This document shows, in pieces, positions 1 through 7,683 of a DNA stretch of 64,000 bases. Both the position numbers and the translations under genes were made by a program. The stretch's first letter is position 1; each line of letters begins with the position of its first letter. The notes beneath the pieces were generated by a model, which worked only from the letters and a program-made list of their open reading frames with translations, ran no database searches and had not been told where the DNA came from. The stretch comes from Bacteriovoracaceae bacterium (GTDB lineage: Bacteria; Bdellovibrionota; Bacteriovoracia; Bacteriovoracales; Bacteriovoracaceae): NCBI GenBank assembly GCA_017858255.1, contig JAFMBV010000008.1, positions 1 to 64,000 on the forward strand, given 5' to 3'.

Positions 1-874
1 TTTCCTTCAAAGAGAGAATTAATTTATGCCCTGCTACCATGGCCGCGAGCTTTTCTTCTTCGTCTACTTTCCAGGTTATAAAATCGACTATTTCTGGGTG
101 GTCTATATCAAGACAAACCATCTTGGCCGCCCTTCTTGTGGTTCCTCCTGACTTGATTGCTGAAGCTGCCCTGTCACCAATTTTTAACCACTCCATCAGG
201 CCTGAGGTTGTTCCTCCTGAAGAAAGCTCTGCTCCCTTTTCCCTTAGTCGAGAAAAATTAGTCCCTGTGCCTGAACCAAATTTAAAAAGCAAGGCCTCCC
301 TTTGCCATAGGTCCATGATTCCCCCAGGACCGACAAGGTGATCTTCTACACTTTGAATGAAACAAGCATGAGGCTGTGGCCTTTCATAAGAACTGGTACT
401 TTTTTTTACTCTTTTACTAAGAGACTTTTCTTTGGGATCGACATAGAAGTGACCTTGAGCTCTTCCCTTAATTCCATAAGCATCAAATAGTCCTGTGTTA
501 AACCACTGCGGTGAATTTGGTGCCGCCATTTGATGGACCAGCATAAATTTAATTTCATCAGCAAAGATTTTTGCCTCATCTTTACTTTGGATTAATCCAA
601 GCTCTAGCCCCCATTTGCTCCAACACTGAGCCATTCTTTCAAAAATGAGCCGAATGTCATTTTCTCCATGAACGAGCTTTGGCACGCCTTTTTTCCTGCG
701 GTATTTATGACTAACAATATCCACAGCAACCTGAGACCAATTCTCAGGAGCTATCATTTCTACGACCTCAGAGTCCAAGGAATTGGACTTCTTTATTTGA
801 GAAGTTCTTTTAACAAAGTTTACTCCCCAGTAGGGATCATTATTTTTTTCGGTAAATACTCTTTTAACTTTCAT
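1..874 (-). CDS. nrdJ: Adenosylcobalamin-dependent (class II) ribonucleotide reductase, N-terminal part
   Basis: The minus strand is open from an ATG at 874 to the window edge (about 291 codons), so the C-terminal part lies outside. The translation carries NSPQWFNTG, PHACFIQSV, GSGTGTNFS and IKSGGTTRRAAKMV, blocks characteristic of the B12-dependent ribonucleotide reductase family, which reduces ribonucleotides to deoxyribonucleotides without needing oxygen. The cysteine in PHACFIQ is expected to be one of the active-site redox pair; the radical-site and C-terminal cysteines would lie beyond the edge. I see no cobalamin riboswitch in the short upstream gap. Family assignment is from conserved blocks and is strong; completeness cannot be judged. 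Confidence 0.93.
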   Translation of the reverse strand, partial: MKVKRVFTEKNNDPYWGVNFVKRTSQIKKSNSLDSEVVEMIAPENWSQVAVDIVSHKYRRKKGVPKLVHGENDIRLIFERMAQCWSKWGLELGLIQSKDEAKIFADEIKFMLVHQMAAPNSPQWFNTGLFDAYGIKGRAQGHFYVDPKEKSLSKRVKKSTSSYERPQPHACFIQSVEDHLVGPGGIMDLWQREALLFKFGSGTGTNFSRLREKGAELSSGGTTSGLMEWLKIGDRAASAIKSGGTTRRAAKMVCLDIDHPEIVDFITWKVDEEEKLAAMVAGHKLILSLKE

Positions 875-989
875 AGATGGTATTTTAACAGGGTCTAAAC
901 ATATTTTTTAAGTAAAAAAACAATGTAGAGTATTTAAGTCCCCTATAAATGTTCATTCCTCTTTAGCTCTAGAATTGTTAAGATAACTT

Positions 990-1805
990 ATGAACATATT
1001 AATCACTTTCCTTTTTATCTTCCTTTTTTCACACCCGAATATGGGTCAATCTACTCCTAAGATTCACACCTCACCAAGTGCTCCTACGACAAAGCAGAGC
1101 AACTTTACAGAGGAACAATTTAAGCCCCACATGGTTAACCATTTCAATGAAGGCTGCCCTACCAATTCTGAGTGTAGTCCCGAAATGGGAAAGCTCTACA
1201 AAAGGTGGGTCAAGACAGTAACAAACTTCGCCAAAGAGAAAGATGGCTGGCGCCTTCTTGAAAGGTTTAGAAAAGCTAATGGAGTTCCTTTTGAAGTTTG
1301 GGCAACAGAAAAATCGAAGGCAAGTGAAGGCATCATCTTCTGGGATAGCCCTTGTCGAAATCATAATATTGAAGGAAAAGAAAAAATCAGAATTGGTATA
1401 GTCATGGTGCCCCACCTCAACAAACTCAAGAAGCTCACAGCTAGTAACAATATTTACCTAAGATTTTTAAAAATTTTCCAAGGTAAAAAGAAAAAATCTA
1501 AAACATATAATACATTACGAGGAGAGACTCCCCTCTATATAGAAAATGATAAATTGATCTATCAAAGATTAGAAGAGGGTCAATACTATGGTTTAAGTGT
1601 TGATCAAAGTGGAGGATTGAATATCATAGCGACCAAAACACCTCCAGAGTTTCCACAATCAGTAGATTGCCCTCAAGAACTTGTTGAAGAACTAAAAAGC
1701 TCTCCCCCTAGCGAAAATCTATATGCTGGAGTTTACTGTCAGAAAACTTGGAATATGACTAAAAAGAAATTTGATATTCTTATGGTTGGCTGGAGTTGCA
1801 ATTGA
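990..1805 (+). CDS. Secreted protein of unknown function
   Basis: A 271-residue protein starting with a short hydrophobic segment (residues 1-19, ending near MGQS) that looks like a signal peptide, so it is probably exported. The mature part has at least six cysteines (ECSPE, DSPC, DCPQE, VYCQ, GWSCN), compatible with disulfides. I do not recognise a family. The stop codon overlaps the TTG start of the following nuclease gene, so the two are probably co-translated. There is no clear ribosome binding site before the ATG. Divergent from nrdJ, with about 115 bases between the starts. Confidence 0.75.
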   Translation: MNILITFLFIFLFSHPNMGQSTPKIHTSPSAPTTKQSNFTEEQFKPHMVNHFNEGCPTNSECSPEMGKLYKRWVKTVTNFAKEKDGWRLLERFRKANGVPFEVWATEKSKASEGIIFWDSPCRNHNIEGKEKIRIGIVMVPHLNKLKKLTASNNIYLRFLKIFQGKKKKSKTYNTLRGETPLYIENDKLIYQRLEEGQYYGLSVDQSGGLNIIATKTPPEFPQSVDCPQELVEELKSSPPSENLYAGVYCQKTWNMTKKKFDILMVGWSCN

Positions 1806-2800
1806 GTATTAAGTTTCTCACATGGAACCTTGAAAACTTCTTCCTTCTAGCAACGTCTTCTGCAACGACCCCTTTAAAGCCCAAAGAGAAAGTCGAAACC
1901 ATTGCTAAGGTCTTTAAAGATATAAATCCTGACATTGCTTTCTTAACGGAGGTCGGTGGTAAAGAGAGTTTGGATCATTTTAATGAGATTTTTTTAAATG
2001 AAGAATATGAGGTACTTTTAAAAAAGGGAAATTCAAATCGCGGCATTGAAAATGGCTACCTCATCAAGAAGACATTCTTGGACAAGTATAAGCTTATCTT
2101 TGATTATAAAAGTCATGCCAATAAGCCCATAAATTTCTTGTATCCCCATGAGCATCTAGAAAATAAGAAAGTTCTCAATCAAGGTTATAGAAAAAAATAT
2201 CACTCTCATAAGATGAGTAGAGATTTAGCAGACCTTCGCTTTTTCAAATTAGAAGATCAAAATAAACGACAACCCATTTTTATTTTTCTTGGAGTCCATC
2301 TAAAATCAAAGTTAGATAAAGACGGTATTGACTGGCAGGGAACCAAGAGACGTCGCGCCGAAATGGCCTACACTGTTGAGCAAGTTCAAAAACTCAAAAG
2401 CCGTTATCATGATCTGACCCCCATATTCCTAACTGGTGATTTTAATGGTGAATGTCATCAAGACAGAAAGGACCCAGAGTTTGTTGAACTTATAAGAGTT
2501 GAAGATTTCCTCGATTTTACTGAACAACTCAATCTACCGCGAGAGGAATGTTTTAGTTTCATAGGCATTGATAAGGCAAGGAAGCCCTTTGGTGTTCAAC
2601 TCGATTACTTCTTTTTAAACAAAGCATCGTCTCATTATTTAATCAAACAGGGCTGCGGCTTCTATCGTTACAAAAATGACACAGGGGCCATATTCCCTAC
2701 TCCACAAAACCCTGGAGCACGCTTTGCTCTTCCTAGTGATCACTATCCCCTGGTGACAGAATGGACCGAAGATATACTCGATATCATCAAAGATTCTTAA
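1802..2800 (+). CDS. Endonuclease/exonuclease/phosphatase (EEP) family protein
   Basis: The protein shows the ordered EEP motifs: TWNLENF near the N-terminus, FLTEVGG (metal-binding Glu), HLKSK, LTGDFNGE (Asp/Asn pair), LDYFF and a C-terminal SDHYPL catalytic Asp-His. The fold covers DNases, phosphodiesterases and some lipid phosphatases; substrate cannot be told. No signal peptide is seen. I place the start at TTG 1802, which overlaps the previous stop as TTGA and sits six bases after a GGAG; a TTG two codons upstream (1796) would leave no spacing. Coupling to the preceding secreted protein is likely. A C-terminal tail follows the last motif by only about 15 residues, so the protein is essentially all EEP domain. 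Confidence 0.86.
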   Translation: MSIKFLTWNLENFFLLATSSATTPLKPKEKVETIAKVFKDINPDIAFLTEVGGKESLDHFNEIFLNEEYEVLLKKGNSNRGIENGYLIKKTFLDKYKLIFDYKSHANKPINFLYPHEHLENKKVLNQGYRKKYHSHKMSRDLADLRFFKLEDQNKRQPIFIFLGVHLKSKLDKDGIDWQGTKRRRAEMAYTVEQVQKLKSRYHDLTPIFLTGDFNGECHQDRKDPEFVELIRVEDFLDFTEQLNLPREECFSFIGIDKARKPFGVQLDYFFLNKASSHYLIKQGCGFYRYKNDTGAIFPTPQNPGARFALPSDHYPLVTEWTEDILDIIKDS

Positions 2801-2836
2801 TAGACAAAAGCTTCTATAATTTATTACTCTTTACCC

Positions 2837-3220
2837 ATGATATTTAAAAATACTTTAAGCTTCTTAATATTTCTTATCGTTAGTCAGACCAGTCTTTGGG
2901 CCCAAAAGGACATTAAGATTCGTTGGGACTTACAAATTACTGATCCTCAATATGAATTAGTTAATTATAATTTAGAGGCCAAGGCCTTTAAGCCATTTCT
3001 TAAAAAGACCAGTTGGCGCTGTAAGGTTGGTGAAACAGAATCAAAAGGCACTCTGCGACTCAAAACACTTACTTGTGACTACTCAGTAGAGAAAACGGGG
3101 TCAGTAAAAACAATTATTAGTTGTTCACCAGAGCGCCCCTACTCGGAAGGTTTTCTTGAGCTCTATGATCAAAGAAAAGATATCACTTTTCAGGTGATGC
3201 TTACCTGCCGAGTGCTTTAA
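2837..3220 (+). CDS. Small secreted protein of unknown function
   Basis: A 127-residue protein with a clear signal peptide (MIFKNTLSF... ending SLWA before QKD at residue 23). The mature chain is about 105 residues with four cysteines spaced as two likely pairs (WRCK, LTCDY, ISCS, LTCR), suggesting a disulfide-stabilised beta-rich periplasmic or secreted domain. No family recognised. It sits between the EEP nuclease and the sialidase-fold gene on the same strand with gaps of 36 and 26 bases, so it may be part of one transcript. No ribosome binding site is obvious. Confidence 0.68.
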   Translation: MIFKNTLSFLIFLIVSQTSLWAQKDIKIRWDLQITDPQYELVNYNLEAKAFKPFLKKTSWRCKVGETESKGTLRLKTLTCDYSVEKTGSVKTIISCSPERPYSEGFLELYDQRKDITFQVMLTCRVL

Positions 3221-3246
3221 TTTAAGAAGTCTTATATAATAATCAA

Positions 3247-4185
3247 ATGTTTAAAGAGTATTTACCTCAGCCCACAGGATATCCACATGCCCATTGCGCA
3301 AGCCTTATCTTTTTTAAGGATACTCTCTATTGCGTTTGGTATGTTTATCAAAAAGAAGAATTCTTAGATGCAAAGTTATGTATCTCTTCTTTTAATTTAT
3401 CTTTAAAAAGATGGACTCAACCGCGCCTTCTTTTAGATCGCCCGGGAAGGTCTCAAGGTAACCCACTCTTTTTCATTTTTAACAATGAACTGTACCTACT
3501 TTTTGTTTTTCTTGAGGGACACTACTGGAATTCAGCTCGTATGCACGTGTCCAAATGTGAACCTGAACTGGCCAAAGTAAGTGAGCCACTCAAGACAAAT
3601 CAGGCCCAGGGAATGATGATCCGTCACCGCCCATGGGTGAATGGCGAAGATGTAATCCTCCCCGCCTATGACGAAGAAAAAAAACAGACGGTTCTTTTAA
3701 AGGGAACGCCACCTTTTATTGACTGGCAACCTATAAGCACATTAGACCCTGGACCCATTCAAGGTGATATTATCTCTGTAGGAAAAAAAGAAGCTATGAT
3801 TATCCTGAGGTCTACGGATAACGAGCGAAAAATCATCAGGGCCCATTCTGCCGATAGTTGTCGCAGCTTTCCTTTTGTTTATTCAACTCCCCTTCATTGT
3901 CCCTTAAGTGGCGTTGCCGCCCATATGGATCCAAGTGGTGCCCTCTTTGTGGCCCATAACAATACTGATCTTCACAAACGTAGTCCTCTTAGTTTAAGCA
4001 TTTCAAAAGATGGCCTTAAATCTATTTATAAAAGTATTGATATAGAATTTGGTGATGGAGAATTTAGCTATCCAGATTTAATTAGTGACTCGAAAGGAAA
4101 TTTACACCTCGTATACACTAACGATAGAGACAAAATTGGCCATTACTTTTTATTCAAGGAAGATGTTCAAGAGTTAATGATATGA
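3247..4185 (+). CDS. Sialidase-fold (BNR/Asp-box-like) beta-propeller protein
   Basis: A 312-residue protein without a signal peptide. Its N-terminus (HAHCASLIFFKDTLYCVWY) and C-terminal block (FSYPDLISDSKGNLHLVYT) match the first and last blades of the BNR-repeat sialidase-like family, and LSLSISKDGLKS resembles an Asp-box strand. Sialidases use an arginine triad, a tyrosine and an Asp; I can see RPGR, IRHRP and YPDL as candidates but cannot place the triad with certainty, so glycoside hydrolysis is inferred. It overlaps the next gene by four bases (ATGA), implying translational coupling to an MptE/GT42-like protein. Predicted cytoplasmic location is unusual for a sialidase. Confidence 0.72.
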   Translation: MFKEYLPQPTGYPHAHCASLIFFKDTLYCVWYVYQKEEFLDAKLCISSFNLSLKRWTQPRLLLDRPGRSQGNPLFFIFNNELYLLFVFLEGHYWNSARMHVSKCEPELAKVSEPLKTNQAQGMMIRHRPWVNGEDVILPAYDEEKKQTVLLKGTPPFIDWQPISTLDPGPIQGDIISVGKKEAMIILRSTDNERKIIRAHSADSCRSFPFVYSTPLHCPLSGVAAHMDPSGALFVAHNNTDLHKRSPLSLSISKDGLKSIYKSIDIEFGDGEFSYPDLISDSKGNLHLVYTNDRDKIGHYFLFKEDVQELMI

Positions 4186-4784
4186 AAAATATAGAAGAGT
4201 TTAATGGACGCCACAAAGAAAAGAACCTGTTTATTTTGGCCAGTGGTCCAAGCCTTAACGACCTTGACCTAGAGCCTCTAAGGAGACGCCTCACGATGGG
4301 TCTCAATAGATCTTTCATGGCCTATCCAGAACCTTACTATCATTGTGTTTTTGATTACAGACTTTTTGACCTTTATCCAGAAGAGCTTTCAAAATGCCGA
4401 ATTCTTTTCACTCTTGAGGGTCGACCTTTTGGATTGCCATTAAATCTTTTAGGTTCCAAAGGATTTAGCTATGATTTGAATGAAGGTATTTATAGTGGTT
4501 TTACCATAAGCTACTTTGCGCTTCAGCTAGCTGCTTATATGGGTTTTCAAAGAATCTTTTTCCTAGGACTCGACCTCAAACTTCTTGGAAATAAGACGCA
4601 TTTTTTTGGCCATGACTACCATTCCAAAGATCATGAGGACACCGAGTTTCCCAAAATGCTGGAAGCTTTTAACTCAATGGCGCCAGTGCTCAAAAGTAAG
4701 GGTCATCAAATATACAATTGCTCCAAGGACAGTGAGCTTAAGTGCTTTCCTTATATGAGCTATGAAGACGCCTTGAAATTCTAG
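4182..4784 (+). CDS. DUF115/MptE-like or GT42-like Rossmann-fold protein
   Basis: A 200-residue protein opening with a nucleotide-binding-type loop, LFILASGPSLNDLDL, followed by TMGLNRSF and a later GFTISYFALQLAAYMGF / IFFLGLDLK block. That order (GxGPSL...LNR...QLAxYMGFxxIxLxGxD) is seen in the DUF115/6-hydroxymethylpterin-diphosphokinase-MptE-like family and in GT42 sialyltransferase-like proteins, which include flagellin glycosylation accessory proteins. Function is therefore probably transfer of a nucleotide-activated sugar or a related group. No signal peptide or membrane segment. Start overlaps the sialidase-fold stop; the 3' end overlaps the convergent small gene by four bases. Confidence 0.68.
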   Translation: MKNIEEFNGRHKEKNLFILASGPSLNDLDLEPLRRRLTMGLNRSFMAYPEPYYHCVFDYRLFDLYPEELSKCRILFTLEGRPFGLPLNLLGSKGFSYDLNEGIYSGFTISYFALQLAAYMGFQRIFFLGLDLKLLGNKTHFFGHDYHSKDHEDTEFPKMLEAFNSMAPVLKSKGHQIYNCSKDSELKCFPYMSYEDALKF

Positions 4785-5035
4785 ACGGCCTTCGCCTCAT
4801 TTTCCATGCCATCGTTATACTTAACCCAAAATGCTGACTCTACTGGAAAGCTAATGACTTCACCGCTATCGAGTACGCCAGAGACCTGGCCTTTGTCTTC
4901 ATCCAGGGACTGTGGGGAAAAAAAGCGTGTCTTATGATCCCAACCGATATAGCGCAGCTGTAAGGCCTCTTGAGCTATTTGGGTCCCATGTTTTATAAAT
5001 TCATTCCATAATTGGCCTAAACTTTGGTAATTCAT
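4781..5035 (-). CDS. Small conserved-looking protein of unknown function
   Basis: An 84-residue protein with a good ribosome binding site (AGGGAG seven bases before ATG at 5035). It is soluble, with an amphipathic N-terminal helix (about residues 3-30) and a beta-rich second half (GVLDSGEVISFPVESAFWVKY) that reads like a small SH3- or Tudor-like barrel. No family recognised. It converges on the MptE-like gene with a four-base overlap and is monocistronic as far as can be seen. Confidence 0.66.
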   Translation of the reverse strand: MNYQSLGQLWNEFIKHGTQIAQEALQLRYIGWDHKTRFFSPQSLDEDKGQVSGVLDSGEVISFPVESAFWVKYNDGMENEAKAV

Positions 5036-5129
5036 CTCTAACTCCCTGAATATACGTTTATCATATTAGCGACTATTCTATGGTAGCGAATTTTCGCTAA
5101 AATTTCTATGATTTTATAGAAGTTTTAAT

Positions 5130-5180
5130 ATGAAGATGCACATTGTCTTTTCAGAAGCCCTTAGTGGGCTTAGCTTTTAA
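5130..5180 (+). CDS. Possible 16-codon leader ORF upstream of the S8 protease
   Basis: ATG at 5130 opens a 16-codon frame ending in TAA at 5178-5180, directly abutting the protease ATG at 5181. An AGAAG lies seven bases before the ATG, whereas the protease start has no Shine-Dalgarno sequence. Within it, AAGCCC (5155-5160) and GGGCTT (5166-5171) form a six-base-pair hairpin ending ten bases before the protease start. The arrangement suggests translational coupling through the leader, but nothing proves the peptide is made. Confidence 0.3.
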   Translation: MKMHIVFSEALSGLSF

Positions 5181-6581
5181 ATGGTGCGATACCTGACTTT
5201 TTTAATCATTATTTTCCTAAGCACCTACTCACAAGCTGTCACTGTGGCGATCCTTGACTCGGGAATCGACTTTGAGCATGAGCTAGTTAAATCCCATCAA
5301 TTTTTAAATATAGATGAAACTCTTAGTGGCATTGACGATGATCTAAATGGATATATCGATGATTACTCCGGATGGAACTTTATTTCCATGGATTCTATTG
5401 GCCACAAAAAAGAAAAATTTCCTTCCTTTGAAGAAGATTTTTACCGCTATTATGAAGTCCGGAAAAAAAGAAGCTTACAATCTTCTACTTCCGAAGAAGA
5501 CTCTTGGTATAACGAAAGAAAAAAAGACGAAGAGTTCCAAGCCAAAAGAAAACTTTTTCGCCGATACATTCATGGCACTCATGTCTCAGGACTTGCAATA
5601 GGCCAAGGCCTTAAACAAGTACTTAAGCGTACAACCTTGCCCAAAGACTTCTCTGCTCCTAATCTCCTCAACATCACTTACCTAGGTGATGCTGAAAAAG
5701 GACCAGCGGTCGAACCAGAATTTTCACCTCTTTATTCTGGAAGTCATCTCCAAAAAAGTCAGCACGTAGCAAAGTTCTTAAAAGACTATCTGCAATGGCA
5801 AAAATTAAAACTAGAGTTGGCCGTCTCTTATGCCTCTCAATTTGCTCATGTACTCAATGCTTCCTTTGGAATTAGTCATGACTCTGCTGGAAAAATGGTG
5901 AAGAAGTGGTGGGATCAACAATTCAATGAAGAATTGAATCCAAAAGAACTTGAAGATCTTCAAAACTCATTTCGGTCAGGACTTATTTCGATCACAAAAG
6001 AAGTAGTCGATAGCTACCCACAATTGGTTTTTGTTTTTTCAGCAGGTAATGGTAAAGATGACACCACTTCTCAATCTCACTACCCCTCTGGTGTAACTTG
6101 CGATCATTGCCTAACTGTGGGGGCCAGTCTTGGAACCCAGGAGAGGGCCTATTTCTCCAACTTTGGGAGCACTAGTGTTTCGCTTTTTGCTCCGGGCGTT
6201 GCCATGATGAGCAGTGTTCCCGACGGACGCTATCTCCCTGTAAACGGCACCAGCCAGGCGGCTCCACAAGTGGCCTTTACGGCCGCTAATATTTTAAAGC
6301 AAGCTTGGGACCTAGGGCTATTCATCAATACTGCCATGGTTAAAGAAATCCTAATGACAAGTGTTGATAAGGTAGAGACCCTCAAAAATGATTGTCAAAG
6401 TGGAGGCATTCTCAATCCAATGCGCGCCATTTATCTGACAAAACTACTTCGTCAATACTCTTCAAACGAGGCCTCCACTCTCGCCTATAAGAAAGTACCT
6501 AATCAGATTTTTTTACCAAAATTAACAACCCTTGAGGATTCAAGTCCATCTAGGCAAGAAAGCGACCCTTTGCCTAAGTAA
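5181..6581 (+). CDS. Subtilisin-like serine protease (S8 family), exported
   Basis: A 466-residue protein with an N-terminal signal peptide (cleavage likely after SQA, residue 19) and the complete catalytic triad: Asp26 in AILDSGID, His131 in HGTHVSG and Ser358 in NGTSQAAP, with oxyanion Asn226 (LNASFG). There is no propeptide: the catalytic Asp lies only a few residues after the predicted cleavage site, which is unusual for a secreted subtilase. The Asp-to-His interval is about 105 residues, against about 32 in subtilisin, because of a charged Glu/Lys-rich insert at residues 75-128. A roughly 60-residue tail follows the domain. Likely a periplasmic or secreted endopeptidase; the insert may take the role of an inhibitory segment (inference). 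Confidence 0.92.
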   Translation: MVRYLTFLIIIFLSTYSQAVTVAILDSGIDFEHELVKSHQFLNIDETLSGIDDDLNGYIDDYSGWNFISMDSIGHKKEKFPSFEEDFYRYYEVRKKRSLQSSTSEEDSWYNERKKDEEFQAKRKLFRRYIHGTHVSGLAIGQGLKQVLKRTTLPKDFSAPNLLNITYLGDAEKGPAVEPEFSPLYSGSHLQKSQHVAKFLKDYLQWQKLKLELAVSYASQFAHVLNASFGISHDSAGKMVKKWWDQQFNEELNPKELEDLQNSFRSGLISITKEVVDSYPQLVFVFSAGNGKDDTTSQSHYPSGVTCDHCLTVGASLGTQERAYFSNFGSTSVSLFAPGVAMMSSVPDGRYLPVNGTSQAAPQVAFTAANILKQAWDLGLFINTAMVKEILMTSVDKVETLKNDCQSGGILNPMRAIYLTKLLRQYSSNEASTLAYKKVPNQIFLPKLTTLEDSSPSRQESDPLPK

Positions 6582-6702
6582 GTTCTCTTTGAGCTCTATA
6601 AATTCCTAAAATCACATACAAACAACTTCTTAATAATCTTAATAACTCCTTAGAAAAAATTTCCGTATGCTCACATCTTTTCCGACTGCAGTCACTTCTT
6701 TT

Positions 6703-6720
6703 ACCTATGCTCCGATAGGT
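6703..6720. repeat. Small perfect inverted repeat upstream of a lipoprotein gene
   Basis: ACCTAT and ATAGGT (six bases each) flank a six-base loop, 35 bases before the lipoprotein ATG. There is no T-run, so it is not a classical terminator. It could be a 5' UTR hairpin or an operator half-site pair. The rest of the 174-base gap shows nothing convincing. Confidence 0.3.
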
Positions 6721-6755
6721 TAGTTAGGTCAAAAAAGGCCTTATAAGGAGTTGTT

Positions 6756-7679
6756 ATGAACGTCTGGGAATCAAGACAAAAATTTGCTCACTATCTATTG
6801 AATGTGACTCAATTTTCGATATTGGCAAGCTTAGGACTTGGCCTTGTTAGTTGTGCTGGAAATTATCGTCGACCAGAGTCATTTGAAGCAAAAATGGCGC
6901 GATTCCAACCCAAAAATACCAACCCTAATATAGTCCCAAAACTTGAACTTGATCCAGCAATGCCAGAGACCTTTAGAAGGCCAAGCTCACGAGGACCAGC
7001 GTCTCACAGTATCGATGAAAATAAACTTCCATCAAACAAAAGACTCTATTTTATAACTCTATATGGGCAGTACAGAAATATTAGTGAATATGTAGATAGC
7101 GAGAAAGCACCAGACCTCAATCACTGTCCAAGCTTTCACTCATCATTAGTTAGCTACAAAGAGGGGCTACCTCCTCTCACTAATAAGAGGATTTCAATCA
7201 ATAAACGTTACACTTCAATTACACCGGATTCGGTAGGAAAGTTCCCTGAACTTGCCTTACCAGTCTCAATAGATAGTGAAAATCCTCGTTTGTATGATGT
7301 TATTGCAAACCATAAAGAAGTTGATCCAAATCAATACTTAACCCAAGCTCTTAAGGTGCACCTTACAAAGACCTATAAAGAACTCGAAGAACTTTGTGAG
7401 AGTGGTAGCTCAGACAATTATTATAATTATGAAAACTTAACGACTCATATTCAAAGAAAGGGTAATGAGTTTCGCCCCAATAAGAAGTCTTTAAAGACCC
7501 TTTTAAAAACGACACTTTTTTCAAATATGACTTTAATTGAGAGCTTAAATAAGAATGTTGTTAGAAAAAGAGGACCTGCAAGCAGCAATGTTGGCCCTCA
7601 CAAGTTTTACCAGGAAGGGCTTATTCAGAAGCTAGGTGTTGAGTGGACTCACTCCTACTTTAAGTCAGTAGGACGCTAG
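6756..7679 (+). CDS. Lipoprotein of unknown function
   Basis: A 307-residue protein with a good ribosome binding site (AAGGAG, five bases before ATG). Residues 17-33 are hydrophobic and end in LVSC, a plausible lipobox, giving a lipidated Cys33 after an unusually long n-region. The rest is hydrophilic, Pro- and Asn-rich, with a low-complexity stretch (residues 40-90) and no recognised domain. It ends four bases before the convergent bamB-like gene. Probably an envelope lipoprotein specific to this lineage; function unknown. Confidence 0.75.
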   Translation: MNVWESRQKFAHYLLNVTQFSILASLGLGLVSCAGNYRRPESFEAKMARFQPKNTNPNIVPKLELDPAMPETFRRPSSRGPASHSIDENKLPSNKRLYFITLYGQYRNISEYVDSEKAPDLNHCPSFHSSLVSYKEGLPPLTNKRISINKRYTSITPDSVGKFPELALPVSIDSENPRLYDVIANHKEVDPNQYLTQALKVHLTKTYKELEELCESGSSDNYYNYENLTTHIQRKGNEFRPNKKSLKTLLKTTLFSNMTLIESLNKNVVRKRGPASSNVGPHKFYQEGLIQKLGVEWTHSYFKSVGR

Positions 7680-7683
7680 GTAA

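Noticed and set aside
39-341. Plus-strand open frame at the left edge
   Set aside because: It lies antisense inside nrdJ, whose protein motifs are unmistakable on the minus strand.
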